DNA from: Sporomusaceae bacterium
GTDB taxonomy: Bacteria > Bacillota > Negativicutes > UBA1444
Reading direction: 5' to 3'
Assembly (NCBI GenBank): GCA_018434355.1
Contig: JAHDPL010000006.1
Span: 1 to 43,373, forward strand
Length of the DNA: 43,373 nucleotides
Numbering within the stretch: position 1 is the first letter of the stretch; every line of letters starts with the position of its first letter. Of this stretch, positions 8,792 through 16,046 are shown piece by piece. A model generated the notes under the pieces. It was given only the letters and a program-made list of their open reading frames with translations, was not told the DNA's origin and did not search any database. A program made the translations under genes and the position numbers.

Positions 8792-10069
8792 TCATTCACT
8801 TTTTCCTTTATGTCCGCCCACATAATCCGCCCGTTCCAGGAAGGTTCCACCAGCCATCGACCCGGCATAAAAAACCGCCTTTTTGCCAAATCGCGCCCGC
8901 AGATCATCGACGACCCGATCCATGGCATGTTTCTTCTCTGCTCCGTCAAAAAACAGTTCCAACTGCTCCAGTCCTTGCGGCACGATTTTCCCTGCAGTAA
9001 TATTTACCGATCGCACCGGTTCACCATGCCACCGCCGAACAAACTCCTTGCGTGTCGCTTCACTAATGATCTCCGTTGCGTGTTCTGGGCGAACCAGCTT
9101 AATCCGTGCAGTAAAACCCACCTTTAAATTTCTGTCCGAGTAGCCGATCCCCAAATATACCTCCTGGCATTTTTCCTGGTGTTTACGCAGCCTGGCGCAA
9201 ACATCTCCCACCATTTCCTTGATGACCATCAGAATTTCCGCTTTTTCATGGTAATCCCGCATCAATATCTGGTTTTTACTATAGGATTTACTTTTCGGGC
9301 GTACTTTCTGGCTAAGGATGCTGGCATCCAAGCCCCATGCGTGGTAATACAGCTGCAGTCCCAGTACGCCCAGGGTTTTCTGCAGCCGCATTGGATCAGC
9401 GTGAGCCAGCGCCTCAATCGTATAGATTCCCATTTGCTTGAGTTTCTTATCGTACCCTCTGGATATCCCCCAAAACGCTGTCAGTGGCTGGATCTTCCAG
9501 ACCGTTTGCGGTACCATTTCATACGTCCATTTTGCAATCCACGGCGGCTGTTTTTTTGCCTCATTATCCAGTGCCAATTTTGCTAAAAGCGGATTATCGC
9601 CAATGCCGGCCGTCACAATCAGGCCCAGCTCTTCCTTCACCATCTTCAAAATGGCTGCCGCAATCGCCTCTGCTGGCCCAAACAAATTGTGCGATGCGGT
9701 AACATCCAATAAGGACTCATCAATGCTGTAAACGTGCAGATCTTCATCGGTTACAAATCGGCGGAATATATTTTGTATCGCCTGGTTCATATGGATATAT
9801 AGCGCCATATTGGGCTCCACTACCATAATCGGCGAACGCCTGGGGATTTCAAAAAGCCGGTTTCCGGTCTTGATATTATATTCCGATTTAACTCTCGGGC
9901 TACTGGCCAAGACGACAGCGCCGGTTCGCCGCAAATCCGATACCACGGCAATATAGGCTTCCAGCGGGTCAAGCCCCCGTCGGACCGCCTCTACGGATGC
10001 AAAAAAAGATTTTGCGTCGATGCACAATACGCTTCTGCGAGGAAAGCGCGAAAAATCAACGAGTCCCAT
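8792..10069 (-). CDS. Y-family DNA polymerase (UvrX/UmuC-like)
   Basis: The 425-residue translesion polymerase has both catalytic motifs: CIDAKSFFASVEAV (about 16-29, with the metal-binding aspartate) and VYSIDESLLDVT (about 112-123, with the D-E pair). A thumb/HhH region (KLKQMGIYTIEALAHADP) and a C-terminal little-finger domain follow. The length and the N-terminal style match UvrX/YqjW-type proteins of Firmicutes and their mobile elements rather than DinB. It probably copies across damaged bases at the cost of mutation. Its start overlaps the end of a small ORF, and the promoter upstream has a LexA-type box within its spacer, so damage induction is strongly suggested. It lies at the left edge of the prophage and may be prophage cargo. 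Confidence 0.92.
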   Translation of the reverse strand: MGLVDFSRFPRRSVLCIDAKSFFASVEAVRRGLDPLEAYIAVVSDLRRTGAVVLASSPRVKSEYNIKTGNRLFEIPRRSPIMVVEPNMALYIHMNQAIQNIFRRFVTDEDLHVYSIDESLLDVTASHNLFGPAEAIAAAILKMVKEELGLIVTAGIGDNPLLAKLALDNEAKKQPPWIAKWTYEMVPQTVWKIQPLTAFWGISRGYDKKLKQMGIYTIEALAHADPMRLQKTLGVLGLQLYYHAWGLDASILSQKVRPKSKSYSKNQILMRDYHEKAEILMVIKEMVGDVCARLRKHQEKCQEVYLGIGYSDRNLKVGFTARIKLVRPEHATEIISEATRKEFVRRWHGEPVRSVNITAGKIVPQGLEQLELFFDGAEKKHAMDRVVDDLRARFGKKAVFYAGSMAGGTFLERADYVGGHKGKSE

Positions 10070-10217
10070 CGTTATGACCTTCTTGGTCTTTCATCTGCTC
10101 GTTGTGCTCAGACAGAAGCATCCCCGCCCACTTGACCATACACCGGTCGAAGTAAACTACCCGGGCCATCTCCTGGTAAATAGGAATACTCAGTAAATCT
10201 ATTGTCGGTCCGCTCAT
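10056..10217 (-). CDS. Small protein of 53 residues overlapping the Y-family polymerase gene
   Basis: The ATG at 10217 is preceded by GAGGTGG six bases upstream. The frame ends with TGA inside the first codons of the polymerase gene (14-bp overlap), a layout typical of translational coupling. The protein (starts MSGPTIDLLSIPIYQEMARV) is acidic-amphipathic, with no membrane segment or zinc motif. I do not recognise it. Small genes often precede Y-family polymerases in Firmicute elements (YolD-like proteins, for example), but this sequence does not clearly match YolD. It is the first gene after the SOS promoter and may modulate the polymerase; this is inference. Confidence 0.6.
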   Translation of the reverse strand: MSGPTIDLLSIPIYQEMARVVYFDRCMVKWAGMLLSEHNEQMKDQEGHNDGTR

Positions 10218-10237
10218 CACTATCCACCTCTATAGAC

Positions 10238-10266
10238 ATAATATCAGAACGTATGTTCTGTGTAAA
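10238..10266 (-). promoter_or_regulatory. SOS-regulated promoter with LexA box
   Basis: The minus strand reads -35 TTTACA (complement of 10261-10266), a 17-bp spacer, and -10 TATTAT (complement of 10238-10243). The spacer holds CAGAACATACGTTCTG (complement of 10245-10260), which matches the Gram-positive LexA consensus core GAAC-N4-GTTC with 6-bp perfect arms. LexA bound here would sit between the two promoter boxes. It drives the small ORF and the polymerase. Confidence 0.75.
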
Positions 10267-10302
10267 TGTCATGAGCTTCCTATTTACGAGCTTGAACGGA
10301 AA

Positions 10303-10350
10303 TAAAAAAAGCCGGCAAAGATGGTCATCAAAACCACCTTAGCCAGTTTT
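10303..10350 (-). terminator. Intrinsic terminator after the serine recombinases
   Basis: On the minus strand, a stem formed by ACTGGCTAAGGTGG (complement of 10334-10347) and CCATCTTTGCCGGC (complement of 10311-10324) has wobble pairs and one or two mismatches. It has a 9-base loop and is followed by seven Ts. It lies about 50 bp downstream of the recombinase stop codon. Confidence 0.6.
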
Positions 10351-10401
10351 CTTTCACTCCACTCATAAGCCATTTGTTTCCTTCTATCCGTTGCCGTCTA
10401 C

Positions 10402-11820
10402 CTAGAGACTCGTCGCATCGCACTCCACATCCGTCCCGTCAAGCAAACTGACAATCAATTTTCGGCGGCCCATAACCGTCGTCTTCTCGACAAAAGCGCA
10501 ATACAGGTCAATATCAAATTCAGCGATTGGTCCAGCACCGGCAATGATGCCAATAAACTGCCGCGCCTTGTATCGTTCCAGCGCATCGCCGGTTCGCTGA
10601 CGTTCCTCCCATTTGGCCATGAAGTGCTCCTTGTTCTCGACAATTGCGTTAAACACATCAACAAATGCCTGATAGAGCACCCTATCGTCAATATGTTTGT
10701 TGTCGCAACCCTTTCTTCCCTTTACTTCATATCTCGCGCTGCATTGCCACACCATCCGGCGCAGACGGTCGTCCGTGGAATTCCAGACCCTCCGGCCAAA
10801 GGTCCGGCCGCAACTACCGCAGACGACCCTACCGGCAAACGGGTTTTTCAAAGAAGCATACTCAAACATTAGAATGCCATGCTGCTGCACGTATGCCTTC
10901 CTGCGCTTCATCTCTAGCTGCGCCGCTTCCCACATTTCTTTGTCAATAATCGCCGGATGGCTATCTTCCACGTAATACTGCGGTACCTGACCGGTATTGT
11001 CAGCCCGCTTTTTACTCAGGAAATCCACCGTGTAGGTTTTCTGCAGCAATGCATCTCCCTTATACTTCTCGTTGGTCAATATGCCCCGAATGCTGCTTTC
11101 GTACCACTTGGCCTTGCCATGCCAGTTCGAAACCCGATCCCTTTCGAGGTCCTTCGCGATCAGGTTGGCCCCTTTGCCGTCCAGAAACTCGCGGTAGATC
11201 CTTCGCACGATTTCGGCCTGCTTTTTATTGATCACCAGATTGCCGTTTTTGTCTTTGTCATAGCCGATAAACTTGGTGGTATTGATGAAAAGCCGGCCCT
11301 GCTCAAACCGGCGGCGGATTCCCCACGTACTGTTTTCCGAGATCGACCGTGATTCGTCTTGCGCCAGCGAACTCAAAATGGATAACAGTACCTCTCCCTT
11401 GCTGTCAAGGGTGAAAATGTTCTCCTTTTCAAACGTCACGCCAATGCCCAGATCTTTAAGTTGCCTGACATAATTCAAGCAGTCCAGGGTATTCCGGGCA
11501 AAACGCGAGATGGATTTCGTGATGATGCCGTCAATCTTTCCGGCTTTGCAATCTTCGATCATGCGGTTGAACTGTTCACGCTTTTTGGTGTTGGTGCCGC
11601 TGATCCCTTCATCGGCGTAAATACCGGCGCATTCAAAGTCCGGATTTCGTTCGATGAAATTTGTGTAGTAGCTAACCTGGGCTTCGAAACTGGACAACTG
11701 TTCTTCCTGATCGGTGGATACCCGGCAATAGGCAGCAATTCGTTTTTTCTGCGGCTGCAGGTCTTCCGCCAGACTGCTCCGGCTCGACCTTGCGGGTATA
11801 ACGGTAATGTTTTTTGCCAT
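10402..11820 (-). CDS. Large serine recombinase (probable prophage integrase, distal of two)
   Basis: The 472-residue protein has a resolvase-type catalytic domain (about 27-170) with the nucleophile serine in YCRVST (S35) and the arginine-rich motif SISRFARNT. A recombinase domain and a C-terminal zinc ribbon (CGSCG near residue 330, with a second pair in WQCSARY and GCDNKH) follow, then a coiled segment. Large serine recombinases integrate and excise phage genomes between short attP and attB sites. The ATG at 11820 has GAGGAGG a few bases upstream and lies inside the end of the preceding recombinase gene. The position at the far end of the late operon, beyond the lysis genes, fits an integration module. 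A terminator follows at 10303-10350. Confidence 0.92.
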   Translation of the reverse strand: MAKNITVIPARSSRSSLAEDLQPQKKRIAAYCRVSTDQEEQLSSFEAQVSYYTNFIERNPDFECAGIYADEGISGTNTKKREQFNRMIEDCKAGKIDGIITKSISRFARNTLDCLNYVRQLKDLGIGVTFEKENIFTLDSKGEVLLSILSSLAQDESRSISENSTWGIRRRFEQGRLFINTTKFIGYDKDKNGNLVINKKQAEIVRRIYREFLDGKGANLIAKDLERDRVSNWHGKAKWYESSIRGILTNEKYKGDALLQKTYTVDFLSKKRADNTGQVPQYYVEDSHPAIIDKEMWEAAQLEMKRRKAYVQQHGILMFEYASLKNPFAGRVVCGSCGRTFGRRVWNSTDDRLRRMVWQCSARYEVKGRKGCDNKHIDDRVLYQAFVDVFNAIVENKEHFMAKWEERQRTGDALERYKARQFIGIIAGAGPIAEFDIDLYCAFVEKTTVMGRRKLIVSLLDGTDVECDATSL

Positions 11821-12973
11821 GTCGCAAAACCTCCTCGACCACGGTTTTTTCCTGTATATTCAGCCTGCTCACGGCATCATCGTCAATCGATATGCCTGGG
11901 CAGGCTAATTTGCCGTTCTTCACGTAGTTGCCGCATTGCCAGACAATCTTCTTGCAACTGCGGCTGCTGTTCCAAGTCCTCCGCCGCAGCGGAGCGCCGC
12001 ACTTGCCGCAGATCAGCATGCCTGTTAGAAGATAGCGGTTCGTGTATGCCGCATTTTTCCATGCCACATTGCCTTTGGCTGCTGCGCGAAGCGCAATCTG
12101 CCGCTGCACTTCCTCCCATACGTCGCCACTGATAATGGACGGGTGGTTGTTCTTAATGTAGAAACTTTCTACTTCGCCATGGTTCCGGCATTTCTTTTTG
12201 CCGAGGTGATCCTTGCGGTAGGTCTTCTGCAGCCTGGCGTCTCCCCGGTATTTTTCGTTCTTCAGGATGCCAAGAACCGTGCTGGAATGCCACTTGCCGC
12301 CGGCAACGGTTGCCACGCCCTCCTCGTTCAACTGCCTGGCGATGACAAAGCTGCCCTGGCCGGCGAGGGCAGCTTCAAAAATCCGTTTGACCACTTCGGC
12401 CTGCGCCGGATTGATCACCAATTCGCCTTGTTTGTTTTTGTCATAACCGAGGAATCTTGTCGCGTTGATGGCCAATTCGCCGTTTTGGAATTTTCGTCGG
12501 TAGCGCCACTTCAGATTGTCGCTAACGTTTTTGCTTTCCGCCTGGGCAAAAGAAGAGAGGACGGTCAGCATCAGCTCACCGTCCCCGCTCAGGCTGGATA
12601 TGTTGTCTTTTTCAAAGATGACTTCGACGCCGAGCCCTTTCAACTCTCTGACGATTTCAAGCACGATAGCGGTGTTGCGGGCAAAGCGCGAGATGGACTT
12701 GGTCAAGATTACGTCGAGTTCCCCCGCCCTAGCCATTTCCAGCATCTTCCGGAACTCCGGCCGGTTGTCTTTGGTCCCGGTGATTCCCTGGTCCGCAAAC
12801 ATGCCGACAAACTCATACTCTGGATTGGCTTCGATCCGGGCTTGGTAGTAGGTGGTCTGGTTTTCCAGCGACTCTGCCTGCGCTTCGCTACCGGAAGAGA
12901 CCCGGGCATAGGCGCAGACCCGTTTGCGTTTTTCTTGCCGGGGTTTAACCGGCTCTATGATCCTTACCTTCAT
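11672..12973 (-). CDS. Large serine recombinase (proximal of two)
   Basis: This 433-residue protein has the same layout as its neighbour: catalytic serine S26 in YARVSSG, SISRFARNT, a recombinase domain and a zinc ribbon (CGKCG near residue 320, WQCGNY). It differs throughout, so this is an old pair rather than a recent duplication. Its frame overlaps the downstream recombinase gene by 149 bp. The last 50 residues (rich in R, G, P and A) are encoded in the overlap and look like an out-of-frame extension, so the original stop may have been lost. Tandem serine recombinases occur in several Firmicute phages, where both may be needed for integration. It has an AAAGGA site upstream. The 129-bp gap to the divergent glycosylase gene must hold both promoters. 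Confidence 0.88.
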   Translation of the reverse strand: MKVRIIEPVKPRQEKRKRVCAYARVSSGSEAQAESLENQTTYYQARIEANPEYEFVGMFADQGITGTKDNRPEFRKMLEMARAGELDVILTKSISRFARNTAIVLEIVRELKGLGVEVIFEKDNISSLSGDGELMLTVLSSFAQAESKNVSDNLKWRYRRKFQNGELAINATRFLGYDKNKQGELVINPAQAEVVKRIFEAALAGQGSFVIARQLNEEGVATVAGGKWHSSTVLGILKNEKYRGDARLQKTYRKDHLGKKKCRNHGEVESFYIKNNHPSIISGDVWEEVQRQIALRAAAKGNVAWKNAAYTNRYLLTGMLICGKCGAPLRRRTWNSSRSCKKIVWQCGNYVKNGKLACPGISIDDDAVSRLNIQEKTVVEEVLRHGKKHYRYTRKVEPEQSGGRPAAAEKTNCCLLPGIHRSGRTVVQFRSPG

Positions 12974-13102
12974 GGTTTAAGATCCTTTCTATCTTTTTGC
13001 AGTACCATTCATCACTCTAAGTGCCAGATAAGTCAAGACAATAGAAACATGAAAAGGACTCCGGCCAATCAAAGCCGAATAGTGAACGGTGAGGTGATGC
13101 CA

Positions 13103-13639
13103 ATGACCACAAACGACATTTTGCCGGATTTGCTAATACCCAATCTGAAGCTGGTCGTCTGCGGCTCGGCAGTTAGTACTCAGTCGAGCCAAGCCCGTTC
13201 CTATTATGCAGGTCAAGGCAACAAGTTCTGGCAAGTCCTGCATGAAACCGGCCTGACGGACCGCCTTCTGCCCACTTTGCAGTACCGCGAACTGCTGCAT
13301 TATCAAATTGGCTTGACCGATATCGCCAAAAAAGCAGCAGGTGTAGACGCGCAAATCCAACAAGGCGATTACGATGCCGCCGCCTTTGCAGAAAAGATGG
13401 AACACTTCAGACCCCTAATCATCTGTTTCAACGGAAAAAAGGCGGCCGCCGTTTTTCGGTCGTGGCAAATCGGCCGAACCGTCAAGACAAAAGAAATCGG
13501 CTATGGAGTTTTACCACCGCCGACCTTGCAGTACTCCCCGATCCTTTTTGTCGCGCCGTCCACTTCAGCCGCCGCTCAAACCTATTGGGCCCCTGAATTT
13601 TGGCACCAACTCGCCGAACAGGTCCGCCGATTGCCATAA
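13103..13639 (+). CDS. Mismatch-specific (MUG/TDG-like) DNA glycosylase
   Basis: The 178-residue product starts at the ATG at 13103, with GAGGTG six bases upstream; a nearby ATG at 13097 is also possible. It resembles bacterial MUG/TDG-type glycosylases, which remove uracil or thymine from mismatched pairs. The N-terminal strand LKLVVCGSAVSTQSS aligns with the active-site loop, followed by the GNKFWQVLHETGL motif and IGLTDIAKKAAG. The loop differs from Escherichia coli Mug: the catalytic Asn-Pro pair of GINPG is replaced, as in a subfamily with a GTA/GSA-type loop, so specificity is uncertain. It is the only plus-strand gene in this part of the prophage, placed between the recombinases and the lysis genes, which is typical of cargo. 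A terminator follows it. Confidence 0.75.
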   Translation: MTTNDILPDLLIPNLKLVVCGSAVSTQSSQARSYYAGQGNKFWQVLHETGLTDRLLPTLQYRELLHYQIGLTDIAKKAAGVDAQIQQGDYDAAAFAEKMEHFRPLIICFNGKKAAAVFRSWQIGRTVKTKEIGYGVLPPPTLQYSPILFVAPSTSAAAQTYWAPEFWHQLAEQVRRLP

Positions 13640-13662
13640 CCAATTTGCCAATCTATCAGCCC

Positions 13663-13690
13663 TTTGACCTCCTTTTGGGAGGTCATTTTG
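13663..13690 (+). terminator. Intrinsic terminator after the glycosylase gene
   Basis: TGACCTCC (13665-13672) pairs perfectly with GGAGGTCA (13678-13685) across a TTTTG loop and is followed by TTTTG on the plus strand. It sits 26 bp after the glycosylase stop. On the minus strand no T-run follows, so it should act only on the plus-strand transcript. Confidence 0.6.
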
Positions 13691-13713
13691 CTTTACTGCC
13701 GTTTCTCCGCAAA

Positions 13714-14139
13714 CTATCTCCGCACCGCCAAAAAACCTGCAACCACTACGAGTATCCCTCGCTGCCACTCAAGGCTTCTTATCTTCCCTTTGGTCTCGCT
13801 GACGGATTTCTTGTAGGATTCGCTGGCCAGCTTCAATTCTTCGTTGGCTTTCGCCAAGCTCGACTGCGCCTGATTCGATTCTTCCTTGAGCATCTGCAAC
13901 TGTTCTTTCAACCTCTCCAACTCGACCTGCAATCGCTTCAACTGTTCGCGTGCTTCGATCAAGTCCTTGACGGATTGATTCGACCCTGCCAGCAAGGTCT
14001 CGTTGACTGTCCTCAAGTCGCTGAAGATGCTCTCCAGTTCGGTCAGCTGGGCTTCCGTCACGATATAGGCGGACGCCGAAGATACCGCCGGCAATAACAA
14101 CAACAAAAATAACAGCAAGCAAGATACTGCTTTTCGCAT
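13714..14139 (-). CDS. Spanin-like protein: signal peptide, coiled coil, C-terminal hydrophobic segment
   Basis: The 141-residue protein begins with a clear signal peptide (basic MRK, the run LLLFLLLLLP, then a likely cleavage after SSASA near residue 24). A long coiled coil follows (about 30-118, heptads rich in L, E and K), then a short hydrophobic C-terminus (GILVVVAGFLAV) before RR. A periplasmic coiled coil tied to the inner membrane is the plan of phage spanins, which fuse inner and outer membranes at lysis. There is no lipobox cysteine, so it is not a standard o- or u-spanin. It follows holin and amidase, exactly where spanins sit. Third-position GC is high, supporting this frame over the overlapping one. 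The start lies directly after the amidase stop. A plain membrane-associated phage protein remains possible. Confidence 0.6.
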   Translation of the reverse strand: MRKAVSCLLLFLLLLLPAVSSASAYIVTEAQLTELESIFSDLRTVNETLLAGSNQSVKDLIEAREQLKRLQVELERLKEQLQMLKEESNQAQSSLAKANEELKLASESYKKSVSETKGKIRSLEWQRGILVVVAGFLAVRR

Positions 14140-14143
14140 TCAT
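13769..14143 (-). CDS. Overlapping alternative-frame ORF with i-spanin topology (uncertain)
   Basis: This 124-residue frame starts at the ATG at 14143, which overlaps the amidase stop as ATGA, and lies almost wholly inside the 13714-14139 gene in a different frame. It would encode an N-terminal transmembrane helix (SILLAVIFVVVIAGGIFGV) followed by a coiled-coil region. That is the exact topology of an i-spanin such as lambda Rz, and lambda-type spanin pairs are known to overlap in different frames. Against it, the frame uses rare codons (AGA, CGA, CTA) and has low third-position GC, so it may simply be the shadow of a strongly periodic coiled-coil gene. Both frames share one ribosome binding site (GGGAGGGG). 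Confidence 0.3.
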   Translation of the reverse strand: MNAKSSILLAVIFVVVIAGGIFGVRLYRDGSPADRTGEHLQRLEDSQRDLAGRVESIRQGLDRSTRTVEAIAGRVGEVERTVADAQGRIESGAVELGESQRRIEAGQRILQEIRQRDQREDKKP

Positions 14144-14730
14144 TTCGCCCCTCCCCGCCGATTAACATAGTCCTCTATCCCTCGGGCGATTGCCTGAGCA
14201 TACAGCCCCTGCCACTTTGCATCCGCAAGCAAAGCGGCTTCCTCATCGTTTGAGATGAACGCCAGTTCGACCAAACAAGCCGGCGCGTCGGTATGAACGA
14301 GGACATAGAAACGAGACTCCTTATCCGGATCCCCGTCGGAGTAATCCGCCCTTCCCGCTCGGTCCGGAAATTCCATGGCGATTTGCTCATAGATGCAGGT
14401 CGCCAATTCATCGCCCTGCGTTTCTCCCGGTGAGGTCCAAATCTCATAGCCTTTGGCCGCAGGATTTGCCACACTGTTGCAGTGGATGGAAACAAAAACG
14501 TCGGCTCCCCAATCGTTCGCAAGCGAGGTCCGGTACTCCAAGTCATCCGTCTCCGCCTGCTCCCACTCGGTGCGGGTCATTTTCACCTCATGGCCGGCCT
14601 CCAGCAGCTGCGTCGCTACAAGCCTTGAGACAATCAGCGCCACGTCCGCCTCCTGCAAGCCGCTGACCGGGTTCACCGCGCCTGGATCGACATTTCGGCC
14701 CGCATGACCAGGGTCAATCACTATTTTCAT
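14140..14730 (-). CDS. Endolysin, N-acetylmuramoyl-L-alanine amidase (amidase_3)
   Basis: The product is 196 residues from the ATG at 14730, chosen for the AGGAGGA site seven bases upstream. It is a single zinc-dependent amidase_3 domain that cuts the bond between muramic acid and the stem peptide. The zinc ligands are H9 (DPGHAG), E27 (LQEADVAL) and H83 (VSIHCNS), and the catalytic glutamate is E155 (LVELAFISN). All are present. There is no signal peptide and no cell-wall-binding domain, so release probably depends on the holin encoded 77 bp upstream. A single-domain endolysin is usual for phages of thin-walled, outer-membrane hosts, though it also occurs elsewhere. Confidence 0.92.
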   Translation of the reverse strand: MKIVIDPGHAGRNVDPGAVNPVSGLQEADVALIVSRLVATQLLEAGHEVKMTRTEWEQAETDDLEYRTSLANDWGADVFVSIHCNSVANPAAKGYEIWTSPGETQGDELATCIYEQIAMEFPDRAGRADYSDGDPDKESRFYVLVHTDAPACLVELAFISNDEEAALLADAKWQGLYAQAIARGIEDYVNRRGGAK

Positions 14731-14807
14731 TGCATATTCCTCCTCTGCTTTGCACATTTTTTCCGTTTTTGTGCAGAATCTTGTTGAATTGGGCAGAACC
14801 GGACCGG

Positions 14808-15245
14808 TCATCCTGGCCGCCGTTTTTGAACGATGCTTTTTTCCGTCCGAAGCTGCGTCAATTTCTCCCGGATAAACTCCGGAATATTCTCTCCGTAACC
14901 CATCCTGTCGAGATTCTCCAAGATACTGAGTCCCTCATTGCCCATATAGGCGAAAATCACCATCGACCGGCAGGTGCAAAGGCCGACAAGACTCGCGTCG
15001 ATCCAGTGGGCCATCATCACGATCAGCAGCATCACCATTTTGCGCCAAATCCCGTCAAAGCCCTGCTTGCTGCCAAGCGTCGCCGTCTTCCAGGCAGCAA
15101 GGACCCCTGTCAGATAGTCCAGCGCAACAAAAACAAGCAGCGCCGTGACCAAATTGTCAACGCCGCCGACCAAAAAGGAAAAAGCCGCGCCAATAGCTGA
15201 AAACACAGCCATAATGCGCAGCTCGATTTGCGTGTATTCGATCAT
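14808..15245 (-). CDS. Phage holin (TcdE/phage holin 4 family)
   Basis: The 145-residue membrane protein has three to four hydrophobic segments (about 12-32, 33-50 and 68-85, with a weaker one near 88-102). It carries the family pattern VALDYLTGVLAAW and SKQGFDGIWRKMVMLLIV seen in holins related to TcdE and Clostridium phage Cph1. It would form membrane pores that end the infection cycle and let the amidase reach the wall. The charged C-terminus (REKLTQLRTEKSIVQKRR) is typical. The ATG at 15245 follows an AAGGAGG site. It lies between the tail fibre gene and the endolysin. Confidence 0.88.
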   Translation of the reverse strand: MIEYTQIELRIMAVFSAIGAAFSFLVGGVDNLVTALLVFVALDYLTGVLAAWKTATLGSKQGFDGIWRKMVMLLIVMMAHWIDASLVGLCTCRSMVIFAYMGNEGLSILENLDRMGYGENIPEFIREKLTQLRTEKSIVQKRRPG

Positions 15246-15269
15246 TTCGCACCCTCCTTGCGTTTCGGG

Positions 15270-16046
15270 TTATCCCTCCGGCACCGCGCACAGGCTGTAG
15301 TAGAGCGCGACCCTCAGCGCTCCGCCGGCAAACGGATTGTCGTTGGACGTGATCCGAAGCGGCACCGGTCCATAGGAAAACCCGATCGGCGAGTAGGTGA
15401 CGCCCCGCCAGAGGGTACCGACCGCCACAGCCACTCCGGTCGCCCATAGTCCGGGCGTGCCGCTCACGCCCACATTGAAGCTGGTCGCGCCGCTTACGCC
15501 TTCGATCACCCGGCCGTTCACACACTGCACAATCCCGCCGTGCGGAATGGAAAGCGACGGGATATCGACATACTGACCCTCGGTCAGCGCCACATCCGCA
15601 ACCAAAGATACCATCTCGGTCTTCACACCGTGCTCCGTCTCATACCCGATCACGTTCGACCCCGAAGTGTAACCGGCCATCAGGGTATACGCCGCGCCGT
15701 CGTAGACAAAAATCCAGGCGGATGTCCCCGGTTTCACCGTGACATTGACCGACGAGGCGGCGGTCGCCTTCACCACCGCGTTTTTGCCGGTGGCATTGGA
15801 AATCAGAAAAGTCCGGGTTACGTTGCCCACCAGCAGGGAAAACGCAGATGCAGGCGTTCCCCACAGCCGTAACGCACCGTAGGCTTTGGCCGCATCCGAC
15901 AAGGTGTTGACCCCGCCGGAACACTGCACCGCCGTATAGCCGACCGCCGCCTTCTCAAGTCCGGCCAGCGCCTCGTTGAACACGATATGGGCCTGCGACT
16001 GCGCCTGTTCCATGAGCAGAAGTTGTAATAGCTCCGAATTAGCCAC
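15270..16046 (-). CDS. DUF2793-like tail fibre or receptor-binding protein
   Basis: The 258-residue protein opens with MEQAQSQAHIVFNEALAGLE, which matches the N-terminal pattern of DUF2793 proteins (Q-A-Q-x-H-V-x-x-N-E-A-L). These are found at the end of tail modules of gene transfer agents and related phages. The rest is rich in glycine, serine, threonine and valine with many beta-type segments, as in phage fibres. It probably binds the host surface. The GTG start at 16046 is preceded by GGAAGGAGG, and the gene overlaps the end of the tail hub gene by 8 bp. The distal part is unlike any family I can name. Confidence 0.6.
   Translation of the reverse strand: MANSELLQLLLMEQAQSQAHIVFNEALAGLEKAAVGYTAVQCSGGVNTLSDAAKAYGALRLWGTPASAFSLLVGNVTRTFLISNATGKNAVVKATAASSVNVTVKPGTSAWIFVYDGAAYTLMAGYTSGSNVIGYETEHGVKTEMVSLVADVALTEGQYVDIPSLSIPHGGIVQCVNGRVIEGVSGATSFNVGVSGTPGLWATGVAVAVGTLWRGVTYSPIGFSYGPVPLRITSNDNPFAGGALRVALYYSLCAVPEG

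Noticed and set aside
12143-13102. Long plus-strand open frame running into the glycosylase gene
   Set aside because: It is the antisense shadow of the proximal serine recombinase; only the part from 13103 has a ribosome binding site and a recognisable family.
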